From an uncultured Lachnospiraceae bacterium (GTDB lineage Bacteria > Bacillota_A > Clostridia > Lachnospirales > Lachnospiraceae), in NCBI GenBank assembly GCA_910585355.1, contig CAJUDN010000001.1, positions 92,569 to 143,519 of the forward strand: a DNA stretch of 50,951 nucleotides. Reading direction: 5' to 3'. Below the pieces are notes generated by a model. It ran no database searches, was not told the DNA's origin, and saw only the letters and a list, made by a program, of their open reading frames with translations. A program made the translations under genes and the position numbers. This document shows, piece by piece, positions 9,154 through 17,917 of the stretch (the first letter of the stretch is position 1; each line of letters starts with the position of its first letter).

Positions 9154-9182
9154 TTGCATTATTTCTATATCCAGCCTTATGA

Positions 9183-9446
9183 TTAAGCCATTGCGTTTAC
9201 GGCTTTGGACAAACGGGATACTTTTCTGGAAGCGGTATTCTTATGATATACGCCCTTGGAAGTAGCCTTGTCGATTTCGCTTGTAGCAGCAAGAAGCGCA
9301 GCCTGTGCAGCAGCCTTGTCACCGGCGGTAATTGCAGCTTCAACCTTCTTCACATAAGTTTTTACTTTAGATCTGATTGCTTTGTTTCTAGCGGCCTTTG
9401 TCTCTGCCACTAAGATTCTTTTCTTTGCAGATTTGATGTTAGCCAA
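9183..9446 (-). CDS. rpsT: 30S ribosomal protein S20
   Basis: An 87-residue basic ribosomal protein that binds 16S rRNA early in 30S assembly. The sequence (M)ANIKSAKKRI and the Lys/Ala-rich helices fit S20 exactly. Family length is reached only with a TTG start at 9446, which lies 6 bases after GGAGGTG. The in-frame ATG at 9461 overlaps that ribosome site and would add five foreign residues. In E. coli S20 also uses a weak UUG start, which is involved in its autoregulation. Transcription comes from a good sigma-A promoter at 9538-9566. Confidence 0.96.
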   Translation of the reverse strand: MANIKSAKKRILVAETKAARNKAIRSKVKTYVKKVEAAITAGDKAAAQAALLAATSEIDKATSKGVYHKNTASRKVSRLSKAVNAMA

Positions 9447-9537
9447 TCTGTACACCTCCATTACAATTAAAAAATATTCACTGTTTGTTTTGCATCAAAG
9501 CCTGGACACGGACAGTTCAATGTAAACATACCCTTGT

Positions 9538-9566
9538 ATTTTAACGAAAATTGCCTGGGATGTCAA
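9538..9566 (-). promoter_or_regulatory. sigma-A promoter of rpsT
   Basis: On the minus strand, TTGACA, 17 bases and TAAAAT, about 90 bases upstream of the rpsT start. The -35 is consensus and the -10 matches at 5 of 6 positions. Confidence 0.85.
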
Positions 9567-9605
9567 TACATATTTCCCGTTTTTTTGCGGAAAATAGGTA
9601 GCAGC

Positions 9606-9758
9606 TTACTGTTCACAGGCACCCTGTGAACGTAACGGCATATGCCCATTTTAGATTGCCTGCGGCAATGGGCTGGCTCCCGGTCAGCCGGCGGAGTGAT
9701 TGGCCGCGTGCTTTTTGTCCGCAGTACGCGGACAGGAAGATGCGGGGCTGAACAGTTA
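9606..9758. repeat. dispersed intergenic repeat, copy A
   Basis: About 150 bp in the 355-base gap between rpsT and gpr. The ends are ACTGTTCA (9608-9615) and TGAACAGT (9749-9756). Inside are perfect hairpins: GTTCACAGG/CCTGTGAAC (9611-9631), ATTGCC/GGCAAT, and TGTCCGC/GCGGACA. The first ~65 bases match copy C (35222-35363) in the opposite orientation, and its first 34 bases match copy D (31299-31332). Confidence 0.75.
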
Positions 9759-9801
9759 TGAAGATAGTAACAGCATGTAATCAGCAGGAAGGAGAAGTTT
9801 T

Positions 9802-10794
9802 ATGGAGGAATGGAGCAGTAAGCGTCTGGATGTGCGGACTGATCTGGCAGTGGAGGAACGGGAGCGTTTTCCAGGAGATGGAGGAGAAGTCTCCGGCGTG
9901 GTGTTAAAAGAGTGGAAAAAGAAAGAAAAAGGAATCCATCTGACAGAAGTTGTCATAAAAAACGAGGAAGGCGCAAGGAACATGGGAAAACCCGTGGGAA
10001 CCTATCTGACCCTGGAGGCGGCCGCTCTGGAAAAAAAGGATGAGGATTTCCATGAAGAGGTGGTATCAGAGTTAGCCGGCCTAATCGGAAATCTTTTGAA
10101 GCATCATGGAATCCGGACCGGGGGAATGGAAAGGGAGCCTTCCTCAATCTTAGTGGTGGGGCTTGGGAATCCGGGGGCCACTCCCGATGCCCTTGGCCCG
10201 AAGGTGCTGGAACATCTGATGATGACCAGGCACTTAAGCCTGGAATACGGAGCGGAATTCTGTCAGAAGAACGGATATCCCATTCTCAGCGGAATTACTC
10301 CGGGCGTCATGGCGCAGACGGGAATGGAGACCTCGGAAATCATAAAGGGAATTATCGGGGAAACAGGGCCTGACGCAGTGATTGTGGTAGATGCTCTGGC
10401 TGCCAGAAGCATCCATCGCCTGGGAGTGACAATCCAGCTTTCCGATACAGGAATCCATCCCGGTTCCGGCGTGGGGAACCACAGAAACAGTCTGACAGAA
10501 GAGACGTTGGGGATTCCGGTGTTTGCCATAGGCGTTCCCACTGTGGTTGGGGCCGCGGCCATTGTCCATGATACGGTAGGAGCCATGGTGGAGGTCCTCA
10601 AACGGGAGTCCGGCACCAGGAGGTATGGGGATTATATAGATGGAATGGAGCCGGAAGAGCAGTATGAGCTGATCCGGGAAATTTTAGAGCCGCAGTTTGG
10701 CCCTATGTATGTGACCCCCCACAACATTGACGAGCGGGTGGAGAACTTAAGCTTTACTATTTCGGAGGCCATTCACAAAGCTTTGTTTCAGTGA
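9802..10794 (+). CDS. gpr: germination protease GPR (spore SASP endopeptidase)
   Basis: A 330-residue A25-family protease. It is made as a zymogen in the forespore and degrades the small acid-soluble proteins on germination. The N-terminal VRTDLAVEE resembles the SASP cleavage site and is the region where the propeptide is removed. ILVVGLGNPGATPDALGPK, GITPGVM and DALAARS are signature segments. The start is the ATG at 9802 after AGGAAGGAG. It is followed 55 bases later by spoIIP, the usual gpr-spoIIP pair. Sporulation sigma-factor control is expected, but I could not identify a convincing promoter. Confidence 0.96.
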   Translation: MEEWSSKRLDVRTDLAVEERERFPGDGGEVSGVVLKEWKKKEKGIHLTEVVIKNEEGARNMGKPVGTYLTLEAAALEKKDEDFHEEVVSELAGLIGNLLKHHGIRTGGMEREPSSILVVGLGNPGATPDALGPKVLEHLMMTRHLSLEYGAEFCQKNGYPILSGITPGVMAQTGMETSEIIKGIIGETGPDAVIVVDALAARSIHRLGVTIQLSDTGIHPGSGVGNHRNSLTEETLGIPVFAIGVPTVVGAAAIVHDTVGAMVEVLKRESGTRRYGDYIDGMEPEEQYELIREILEPQFGPMYVTPHNIDERVENLSFTISEAIHKALFQ

Positions 10795-10849
10795 TGAATT
10801 TCCGATGTCCCACATAGAATAAAATAACAATAAGCTGCGGGCGGAAGGC

Positions 10850-12094
10850 ATGAGGAGAAGATGGTATTACTGGAAACAGAACCTTAGGGCGAACCGCCCG
10901 TTTTTTGCACTGGCGGCGGGATTCCTTGCGGGAGCCGCCATCCTGTTAAATTTCAGGGAGACCATTGGCGGCGCGGCCTGGGAGTGGTTTCGGATTTACG
11001 GCGTCCAGACGGCAGGGCGCGTCATGGAACAGTGGCTTCCGCCTTCGATAAAAGAAGAAAACGGGGTGTTTGGCCTTTTTGGGGAAAAGCCAGTCCTGTT
11101 TTCTTTTCTGGAGGAGATGGCCTGGAACCCTGAAAATGGCGAGGATCCGGCGTATGAGAAAATGCTGGCCAGAAAATGGGAGGAAGAGCGCTCCCGAAAA
11201 AAGGAGGACGAGACAGTTGCGGAGACTGTGAAGGCCTCGCAGGACGACGAAACCCAGGCGGCCGAAAAAGAAGAACAGGAATCGGAGCCCGTCGGGGAGG
11301 TCATCGCCAGAAAGCCCGCGGGCCAGGGGATCATCCGGGAAAAGCTGGCGGACTATGATTACATGATGAAGAATTTTTACAGCGTTCATCCCACAACCAC
11401 GGCTGGGCGGGATTTGATGAATGCAGGGGACTTTCTGTCCATGGACCTTTCCCTGGAAGCGGATGATGAAAATCCTCAGATTCTGATTTACCATACCCAT
11501 TCTCAGGAGGAGTTTTCCGACTACCCGGAAAATCCTTCGGCCACCATTGTGGGAGTGGGGACGTATCTTGCAGAGCTTCTGGAAACCAAAGGATATCAGG
11601 TGATCCATGACACCAGCGTCTATGATTTCAAGGATGGAAAGCTGGACAGAAGCCAGGCCTATACATATGCTCTGGAGGGAATTACGGGAATCCTCCAGAA
11701 ATATCCGTCCATTGAGGTGGTCCTGGATATCCACAGGGACGGTGTGGCAGAGGGAACCAGACTGGTGACAGAGGTAAACGGAAAGTCCACGGCCCGGATT
11801 ATGTTTTTCAACGGAACCTCTCAAACTCCGGACGGCCCGATTGAATATCTGCCAAACCCCAATCGGGATGCCAACCTGGCCTTCAGCTTCCAGATGCAGC
11901 TAAAAGCAGCGGAACAATATCCGGGCTTTACCAGAAAAATATATCTGAAAGGGCTCCGCTACAACCAGCATGTGCGCGCCCGCGCAGCCCTGATTGAGGT
12001 CGGAGCCCAGACCAATACATATGAAGAAGCAAAAAATGCCATGGAACCTCTTTCAGAGCTGCTTTGCGGAGTTTTAAAGGGAGAAGATCAGTGA
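10850..12094 (+). CDS. spoIIP: stage II sporulation protein P
   Basis: A 414-residue membrane-anchored peptidoglycan hydrolase (amidase/endopeptidase) that works with SpoIID and SpoIIM during engulfment of the forespore. It has an N-terminal membrane segment (about residues 18-34), an acidic Glu/Lys-rich linker (about 105-150) and the catalytic domain from about 200, with YHTHSQE, DIHRDG and the C-terminal ALIEVG. The start ATG follows GGCGGAAGG. The stop codon overlaps that of the converging MATE gene (the coding regions share 7 bases), so there is no room for an ordinary terminator between them. Confidence 0.95.
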   Translation: MRRRWYYWKQNLRANRPFFALAAGFLAGAAILLNFRETIGGAAWEWFRIYGVQTAGRVMEQWLPPSIKEENGVFGLFGEKPVLFSFLEEMAWNPENGEDPAYEKMLARKWEEERSRKKEDETVAETVKASQDDETQAAEKEEQESEPVGEVIARKPAGQGIIREKLADYDYMMKNFYSVHPTTTAGRDLMNAGDFLSMDLSLEADDENPQILIYHTHSQEEFSDYPENPSATIVGVGTYLAELLETKGYQVIHDTSVYDFKDGKLDRSQAYTYALEGITGILQKYPSIEVVLDIHRDGVAEGTRLVTEVNGKSTARIMFFNGTSQTPDGPIEYLPNPNRDANLAFSFQMQLKAAEQYPGFTRKIYLKGLRYNQHVRARAALIEVGAQTNTYEEAKNAMEPLSELLCGVLKGEDQ

Positions 12095-13443
12095 ATTTTC
12101 TTTTCCCATCCGCTGAATTTGTAGTACAGCCACGTGAGGAGGGAACAGACAATCCAGCCGGCAGGATACCCTAACGCCACGGTGTACGGGGTGTTTATGA
12201 CTTTTGTGATCAGGTATAAATAAATCTGGCGGAATATCACATAGGAGAGCAGCATGATAACCATGGGGGTTTTGGCGTCGCCGATTCCGCGGAGGGTTCC
12301 GGCGTAAACTTGCGTGACGCAGGCGGTAAGGGTGAAGAATACGCAGAGCCGCAAAAACAGGGTTCCGTAATAGAGAACTTCCGGATCCTTGTTAAACAGG
12401 GATACCATGACGGGAGCAAACAGCCAGATGACGCATGCAGAGCAGAAAATGATGCTTGCGGACAGGGCCAGAGCCGTGTTGGAGCCCTGCTTGGCACGCT
12501 TGACATTTTTGGCGCCAATGTTCTGACTTACAAATGTGGTGGCCGCCTGGGACATACTCTGAAGCGGCAGGAAAATAAACTGGTCAATTTTTGTGTAGCA
12601 GCTCCATCCGGCCATGCAGGAGGAGCCGAAGCTGTTAATATAAGACTGAACATAGACATTGGAAAAAGAAGTAATGGACTGCTGAAGCCCTGTGGGAAAG
12701 CCCACAATGAGAATCTGCTTCAGCATGATTTTATTAATACAGATATCTTTCCACACAAAACCGTAATTTTCCCTGGTTCTGGTAAGGATGAGCAGGACCA
12801 GAAGGGCTGAAATGAACTGAGACAGAATGGTTGCGTAGGCTACGCCGGCAATTCCAAGCCGGAAGGAGATTACAAATAAAAGATCAAGACCGATATTTAA
12901 AAAGCTGGAAAAGACGAGAAACATCAGGGGTCTTCTTGTATCACCCACTGCTCTTAAAATGGCGCTGCACATGTTGTAAATAAGGAGTCCGGAAACGCCG
13001 GAAAAATAGATTCTTAAATATACGGAGGCCTCCGGCAGCACGTCGTCGGGGGTGGCCATAAACCGTAAGAGAAACGGGGATAGATATACGCCCAGAGCCG
13101 TACAGAGCACACCGGAAATAAAAGTCAGAGCCAGGGTGGTTTCCACGGCCAGATGAAGCTTCTCGTCATCGTGGGCTCCATAATAGCGGCTGATGATAAC
13201 GCCGGCCCCGATGGAAACTCCGTTGAAGAACATGATGATGGTGTTGATAATATTGGTGGTGGAGCCCACAGCGGCCAGCGCCTGGGTTCCGACGAAGTTT
13301 CCAACAACAAGAATGTCCACGGTGTTATACAGCTGCTGAAACAGGTTTCCCAGCAGCAGAGGGACTGCAAAGGAAATCAGCAGCCGGATGATGGAACCGG
13401 AGGTCATGTCAACGGCTCCGGTTTTTGCTTTGATCTGAAACAT
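12088..13443 (-). CDS. MATE family efflux transporter
   Basis: A 451-residue, twelve-helix transporter of the MATE family, which exports drugs, cationic dyes or metabolites using a Na+ or H+ gradient. The N-terminal region with FAVPLLLGNLFQQLYNTVD and VGNFVG is typical, followed by the internal repeat in the second half. The start is the ATG at 13443 after GGAGGAG. A longer frame reading upstream has no ribosome site. It has its own promoter at 13588-13616 and converges on spoIIP. The substrate cannot be predicted. Confidence 0.93.
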   Translation of the reverse strand: MFQIKAKTGAVDMTSGSIIRLLISFAVPLLLGNLFQQLYNTVDILVVGNFVGTQALAAVGSTTNIINTIIMFFNGVSIGAGVIISRYYGAHDDEKLHLAVETTLALTFISGVLCTALGVYLSPFLLRFMATPDDVLPEASVYLRIYFSGVSGLLIYNMCSAILRAVGDTRRPLMFLVFSSFLNIGLDLLFVISFRLGIAGVAYATILSQFISALLVLLILTRTRENYGFVWKDICINKIMLKQILIVGFPTGLQQSITSFSNVYVQSYINSFGSSCMAGWSCYTKIDQFIFLPLQSMSQAATTFVSQNIGAKNVKRAKQGSNTALALSASIIFCSACVIWLFAPVMVSLFNKDPEVLYYGTLFLRLCVFFTLTACVTQVYAGTLRGIGDAKTPMVIMLLSYVIFRQIYLYLITKVINTPYTVALGYPAGWIVCSLLTWLYYKFSGWEKKIH

Positions 13444-13587
13444 TATACTCCTCCCGTTTTTCGTATTTATGATTGTTCCGTACAACGAGCCCCCGCAATC
13501 CTGACACACATCAAATCTGCTCATCTTTCTGCGAAAATGGCTTTTTTGGTGCATGACTTTTTGACTCTGGTATCTGTATATTCTTTA

Positions 13588-13616
13588 AGTTTAAAACCAA
13601 TGGGAATATTTGTCAA
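13588..13616 (-). promoter_or_regulatory. promoter of the MATE gene at 12088-13443
   Basis: On the minus strand, TTGACA, 17 bases and TAAACT. The distance to the start codon is about 145 bases, leaving a long untranslated leader in which I see no strong terminator. Confidence 0.65.
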
Positions 13617-13660
13617 ATTAAATCCGCTTATAGGACCTATAAACGGTAACAGGAAACTGC

Positions 13661-13689
13661 TTGCGTCCCGAATAAAAAAATGATATATT
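13661..13689 (+). promoter_or_regulatory. probable lepA promoter
   Basis: TTGCGT, 17 bases and TATATT, 40 bases upstream of the lepA start. It is the only good sigma-A match in this gap on the plus strand. Confidence 0.6.
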
Positions 13690-13728
13690 TGGGTGTAAGT
13701 AATTATTTAAGAGAAAAGAGGAAAACCA

Positions 13729-15543
13729 ATGGCAACTGTTGACCAGAGCAAAATCAGAAATTTTTGTATCATTGCCCATATTGACCATGGTAAGTCAACC
13801 CTTGCAGACAGAATTATAGAAATGACAGGCCTCCTCACGAGCCGGGAGATGCAGGCCCAGGTGCTTGATAATATGGATTTGGAAAGAGAAAGAGGAATCA
13901 CCATCAAATCCCAGGCAGTCCGTACTGTATATAAGGCCAGGGACGGAGAAGAGTATATTTTTAACCTGATCGACACTCCCGGCCATGTGGATTTTAATTA
14001 TGAGGTATCCAGAAGCCTGGCGGCCTGCGACGGCGCCATTCTGGTGGTGGATGCGGCGCAGGGAATCGAGGCTCAGACTCTGGCAAACGTATATCTGGCT
14101 CTGGATCATGACCTGGATGTGTTCCCGGTTATCAATAAAATTGATCTTCCAAGCGCTGAGCCGGACCGGGTGGCCGATGAAATTGAAGATGTGATTGGTC
14201 TGGAAGCCCATGACGCTCCGAGGATTTCCGCTAAGGTGGGCTTAAATATTGAAGATGTACTGGAGTCCATTGTCACAAAAATCCCTGCGCCCGGCGGGGA
14301 TCCAGATGCTCCCTTAAAGGCGCTGATCTTTGATTCCCTCTATGATTCCTACCGGGGAGTCATTGTATTCTGCCGGGTGAAAGAAGGGACCATGAGAAAA
14401 GGGACTTCCATTAAAATGATGGCGACCGGGGCCTCCTACGACGTGGTGGAGGTGGGATATTTTGGCGCGGGCCAGTTTATTCCCTGCGATGAGCTTTCTG
14501 CCGGAATGGTGGGCTATGTTACCGCCAGCATCAAAAATGTCAAAGATACCCGGGTCGGAGACACCATTACCGACCGTTTAAACCCCTGTAAGGAACCGCT
14601 TCCCGGATATAAAAAAGTAACGCCCATGGTTTACTGCGGCCTGTATCCGGCCGACGGAGCAAAATATCCGGAGCTTAGGGACGCTTTGGAAAAACTTCAG
14701 TTAAATGACGCGTCCCTTTTCTTTGAACCGGAAACATCCGTGGCGCTGGGCTTTGGCTTCCGCTGCGGATTCCTTGGACTTTTGCATCTGGAAATTATTC
14801 AGGAGCGCCTGGAGCGGGAATACAACCTGGATCTGGTGACTACGGCTCCCAGCGTTGTGTACCGTGTCCACAAGACCAACGGAGAGGTCATCGACTTAAC
14901 CAACCCCACCAACATGCCGGACCCGTCGGAAATCGAGTTTATGGAGGAACCCATTGTCAGCGCTGAGATTATGGTGACCACAGAGTTTGTGGGCGCCATT
15001 ATGAAGCTGTGCCAGGAGCGCCGCGGCGTATATCTGGGGATGGAATATATGGAGGCCACAAGGGCCCTGTTAAAGTATGAGCTCCCGCTAAATGAAATTA
15101 TTTATGACTTTTTTGATGCCCTAAAGTCACGCTCACGCGGATATGCTTCTTTTGACTATGAACTTAAGGGCTATGAGAAGTCTCAGCTTGTGAAGCTGGA
15201 CATCCTTATCAACCGGGAAGAGGTGGATGCCCTGTCCTTTATTGTGTTTGAGGGTTCCGCCTATGAACGCGGAAGAAAGATGTGCGAGAAGTTAAAAGAG
15301 GAGATCCCGCGCCATCTGTTTGAGATTCCCATCCAGGCGGCCGTGGGCGGCAAGGTCATTGCACGCGAGACAGTGAAGGCTGTCCGCAAAGACGTGCTGG
15401 CCAAGTGCTATGGCGGCGATATCACGCGAAAGAAGAAGCTTCTGGAGAAGCAGAAGGAAGGAAAGAAGAGAATGCGCCAGATCGGAAATGTGGAAATTCC
15501 GCAGAAGGCGTTTATGAGCGTATTAAAACTGGATGACGAGTAA
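13729..15543 (+). CDS. lepA: elongation factor 4 (LepA) GTPase
   Basis: A 604-residue translational GTPase that binds the ribosome and can back-translocate it or assist its assembly. G1 AHIDHGKST (about residues 16-24), G2 RGITIKS, G3 DTPGHVD and G4 NKID are intact. Domain II, an EF-G-like domain V and the LepA-specific C-terminal domain (DVLAKCYGGDITRKKKLL) follow. Length and start are standard; AGAAAAGAGG precedes the ATG. It is transcribed alone or with the NUDIX-hemW genes downstream. Confidence 0.98.
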   Translation: MATVDQSKIRNFCIIAHIDHGKSTLADRIIEMTGLLTSREMQAQVLDNMDLERERGITIKSQAVRTVYKARDGEEYIFNLIDTPGHVDFNYEVSRSLAACDGAILVVDAAQGIEAQTLANVYLALDHDLDVFPVINKIDLPSAEPDRVADEIEDVIGLEAHDAPRISAKVGLNIEDVLESIVTKIPAPGGDPDAPLKALIFDSLYDSYRGVIVFCRVKEGTMRKGTSIKMMATGASYDVVEVGYFGAGQFIPCDELSAGMVGYVTASIKNVKDTRVGDTITDRLNPCKEPLPGYKKVTPMVYCGLYPADGAKYPELRDALEKLQLNDASLFFEPETSVALGFGFRCGFLGLLHLEIIQERLEREYNLDLVTTAPSVVYRVHKTNGEVIDLTNPTNMPDPSEIEFMEEPIVSAEIMVTTEFVGAIMKLCQERRGVYLGMEYMEATRALLKYELPLNEIIYDFFDALKSRSRGYASFDYELKGYEKSQLVKLDILINREEVDALSFIVFEGSAYERGRKMCEKLKEEIPRHLFEIPIQAAVGGKVIARETVKAVRKDVLAKCYGGDITRKKKLLEKQKEGKKRMRQIGNVEIPQKAFMSVLKLDDE

Positions 15544-15549
15544 AAAGAG

Positions 15550-15588
15550 GAGACCGCCTGCCATGAGAACTTGTGGCAGAGTGGTCTC
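15550..15588 (+). terminator. imperfect hairpin after lepA (weak terminator)
   Basis: Paired segments GAGACC/GGTCTC and CTGCCA/TGGCAG with small internal loops directly after the stop codon. Only three T residues follow, so termination is probably partial. A second perfect 6-bp hairpin (CCGCCG/CGGCGG, 15662-15678) sits just before the next gene. Confidence 0.45.
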
Positions 15589-15691
15589 GCTTTGGACATG
15601 GCCCCCGGGACCGCAGGAGGAGTTAGCGTGGAAGAAAGCAGACTTTTCATTATTTTTTATGCCGCCGTGAAGCGGCGGAATGGAGATTAGG

Positions 15692-16711
15692 ATGAAACTG
15701 ACGACCTTATGTTATCTGGAGCGGGATGGAAAATACCTGATGCTGCACCGCGTCAGAAAAAAACAGGATGTGAATAAGGATAAATGGATTGGAATTGGCG
15801 GAAAATTTGAGTTTGGGGAAAGTCCGGAGGACTGCCTTTTAAGGGAGGCCCTGGAGGAAACCGGCTACCGGCTTACAAGTTACCGGCTTCGCGGCATTGT
15901 GACGTTTCTGTTTAACGAAGAGGAAGCCGAGTACATGTTCCTCTATACGGCCGATAGTTTTTTTGGGGAGCCGGTTCCCTGCAGTGAGGGAACTCTTGAG
16001 TGGGTTCCCAAGGAAGAAATCGACCGGCTCAATTTGTGGGAGGGAGACAGGATTTTCTTTGGGCTTCTTAAAGAGGACGCCCCATTCTTTTCTCTGAAGC
16101 TACATTATATGGGGGATCGTCTGTTTGAGGCGGTTCTTGACGGAGTCCCCATGGAGTTGTTGGATGTACTGGATGAAAACGGCAAACCGTCGGGCCTTGT
16201 GCGGGAGAGGACCATGGTTCATCTGAGGGGAGATTACCACAGAACCAGCCATGTGTGGGTGGTGCGAAGAAGAATGGACGGCAAATATGAGCTGCTGTTG
16301 CAAAAAAGGAGTGCGGCTAAGGATTCCTTTGGCGGCTGCTATGATATTTCCAGCGCGGGTCATATTCCTGCCGGAGGGGATTACAGAGAATCGGCCGTCA
16401 GGGAGCTTTTTGAGGAGCTGGGAATTTTGGCGGATGCAAAGGAACTTCGCTTTATCGGCTTCCATGAGGGGCGGTATGAAGGGACTTTTAACGGGAGGCT
16501 GTTTAAAAACCATGAAAAAAGCGCCGTATTCCTTTATGAAAAGCCAGTGGAAGAATCTGCGTTTACATTACAGGAGTCAGAAGTGGAATCGGTTCTTTGG
16601 ATGGAACTTCATGAAATCGAACAGGCAGTCAGAGAAAGACGCCCGGATTTCTGCCTGTTTCACGATGAAATCGAACTTTTGATTTCCTGCCTGGAAGGAC
16701 GGGAGGGGTAG
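15692..16711 (+). CDS. double NUDIX hydrolase (MutT-like plus YfcD/Idi-like domains)
   Basis: A 339-residue protein with two NUDIX boxes. The first domain (about 1-140) resembles 8-oxo-dGTP-type MutT enzymes, with GGKFEFGESPEDCLLREALEE near residues 30-55. The second (about 150-339) resembles the YfcD/isopentenyl-diphosphate-isomerase-like branch, with GGDYRESAVRELFEELGI near 230. Both retain the REx2EE core, so both could hydrolyse nucleoside-diphosphate-linked substrates. The start is the ATG at 15692, with GGAG 7 bases upstream; the ATG at 15680 has a weaker site. It ends 6 bases before hemW, so the two are co-transcribed. The pairing of two NUDIX branches in one chain is unusual; the substrate is unknown. 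Confidence 0.88.
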   Translation: MKLTTLCYLERDGKYLMLHRVRKKQDVNKDKWIGIGGKFEFGESPEDCLLREALEETGYRLTSYRLRGIVTFLFNEEEAEYMFLYTADSFFGEPVPCSEGTLEWVPKEEIDRLNLWEGDRIFFGLLKEDAPFFSLKLHYMGDRLFEAVLDGVPMELLDVLDENGKPSGLVRERTMVHLRGDYHRTSHVWVVRRRMDGKYELLLQKRSAAKDSFGGCYDISSAGHIPAGGDYRESAVRELFEELGILADAKELRFIGFHEGRYEGTFNGRLFKNHEKSAVFLYEKPVEESAFTLQESEVESVLWMELHEIEQAVRERRPDFCLFHDEIELLISCLEGREG

Positions 16712-16717
16712 GGGTCT

Positions 16718-17854
16718 ATGGAAACCATGGAATTGTATATTCATATCCCGTTCTGTGTCAAAAAATGCAGCTATTGTGATTTTCTGTCGTTCCCGCAGGG
16801 GGAAGAAGTGAAACGGCAGTACGTGGATAAGCTCCTGGAAGAAATAAAGATTGTAAGCGGCGGGTACGCGGATCGTCAGGTTTCCTCCATATTTGTGGGA
16901 GGAGGTACGCCGTCGGTTCTTCCCGGAGCGTGGATGGAGGAAATTTTTGCATATTTGAGAAAATACTTTAATATAGAAGAAACCGCGGAGATCTCTGTGG
17001 AGGCAAATCCGGGAACCGTATCGGAAGAAAAGCTTGGGGCGTACAAGCGCGCGGGAATTAACCGTTTAAGTCTTGGACTTCAGTCATCCAATGACAGAGA
17101 ACTTATGGAGCTGGGGAGAATCCATACTTACGGAGAATTTCTGGAAAGCTTCCGCCTGGCCAGAGCCGCGGGATTTCAGAATATTAATGTAGATTTAATG
17201 TGCGCCCTTCCGGGGCAGACTGTGGAAAGCTTCATGGAAACCCTGGAAAAAACGGCGGATTTAAACCCGGAACACATTTCCGCATACAGTCTGATTGTGG
17301 AGGAGGGGACGCCTTTTTATGAAATGTATGGGGAGGGAAAGGGAGCGTGCCTTCTTCCGGATGAGGAGGAGGAACGGCAGATGTACCATAAGACCAGGGA
17401 ATTTCTGAAATCCAGAGGATACGAACGATACGAGATTTCCAACTATGCGAAGAGAGGAAAGGAATGCCGCCATAATGTGGGCTACTGGACCGGGGTTTCC
17501 TATCTGGGCCTGGGCCTTGGGGCATCCTCCTATGTGAACGGGATACGCTTCAGGAATGAGAGAGACTTAAAGAAATATCTGAACGAAATGCCGGGAAAGC
17601 GTCTGGATGAGGAGATTCTGACTCCGAAGGACATGCAGGAGGAATTTTTCTTCGTGGGACTCCGGATGGTTTGCGGGGTTTCCTTAAAACAGTTTGAAGA
17701 AACCTTCGGCATGACGGCTGAGGCAGTATATCCGGGACTTATGGAACGGTTTGTGAGGGAAGGGGCGGCGCTCCTTGAAGGAGGGCGGTTTAAACTTACA
17801 GAGTACGGGATGGATGTGAGTAATTATATTATGGAAAAATTTTTGCAAGGCTGA
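16718..17854 (+). CDS. hemW: radical SAM protein HemW (heme chaperone)
   Basis: A 378-residue HemN-like radical SAM protein. YIHIPFC is followed by the [4Fe-4S] motif CVKKCSYC, then the SAM-binding FVGGGTPS and EANPGT, and a C-terminal HemN-type domain with a short winged-helix end. The length and the lack of the N-terminal extension seen in true coproporphyrinogen dehydrogenases favour HemW, which binds and passes on heme. GGAGGGG precedes the ATG by 9 bases. The TGA stop lies inside the first copy of a GCAAGGCTGAACGATT repeat, so the repeat forms the last codons (QG) and the stop. Confidence 0.92.
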   Translation: METMELYIHIPFCVKKCSYCDFLSFPQGEEVKRQYVDKLLEEIKIVSGGYADRQVSSIFVGGGTPSVLPGAWMEEIFAYLRKYFNIEETAEISVEANPGTVSEEKLGAYKRAGINRLSLGLQSSNDRELMELGRIHTYGEFLESFRLARAAGFQNINVDLMCALPGQTVESFMETLEKTADLNPEHISAYSLIVEEGTPFYEMYGEGKGACLLPDEEEERQMYHKTREFLKSRGYERYEISNYAKRGKECRHNVGYWTGVSYLGLGLGASSYVNGIRFRNERDLKKYLNEMPGKRLDEEILTPKDMQEEFFFVGLRMVCGVSLKQFEETFGMTAEAVYPGLMERFVREGAALLEGGRFKLTEYGMDVSNYIMEKFLQG

Positions 17855-17917
17855 ACGATTGCGAAAACAAGTTTTCAACGATTTTTTACCCGGAATCTTC
17901 GCAAGGCTGAACGATTA
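17845..17917. repeat. GCAAGGCTGAACGATT direct repeat pair (copies F1 and F2)
   Basis: The 16-base sequence occurs at 17845-17860, overlapping the hemW stop, and again at 17901-17916, where it is preceded by CCCGGAATCTTC. The longer form recurs at 45396-45422, and reversed at 26096-26124. The 216-base gap to glgC holds no gene. A TAAAAT at 17964 could be the glgC -10, but I see no -35. Confidence 0.7.

Noticed and set aside
9606..9758. tRNA or other known RNA gene in the gap before gpr
   Set aside because: The folds are simple palindromes; no cloverleaf or T-loop motif, and related copies lie elsewhere.
10795..10849. Sporulation sigma-E or sigma-G promoter before spoIIP
   Set aside because: Some A/T-rich matches to a -10 exist, but no properly spaced -35 was found.
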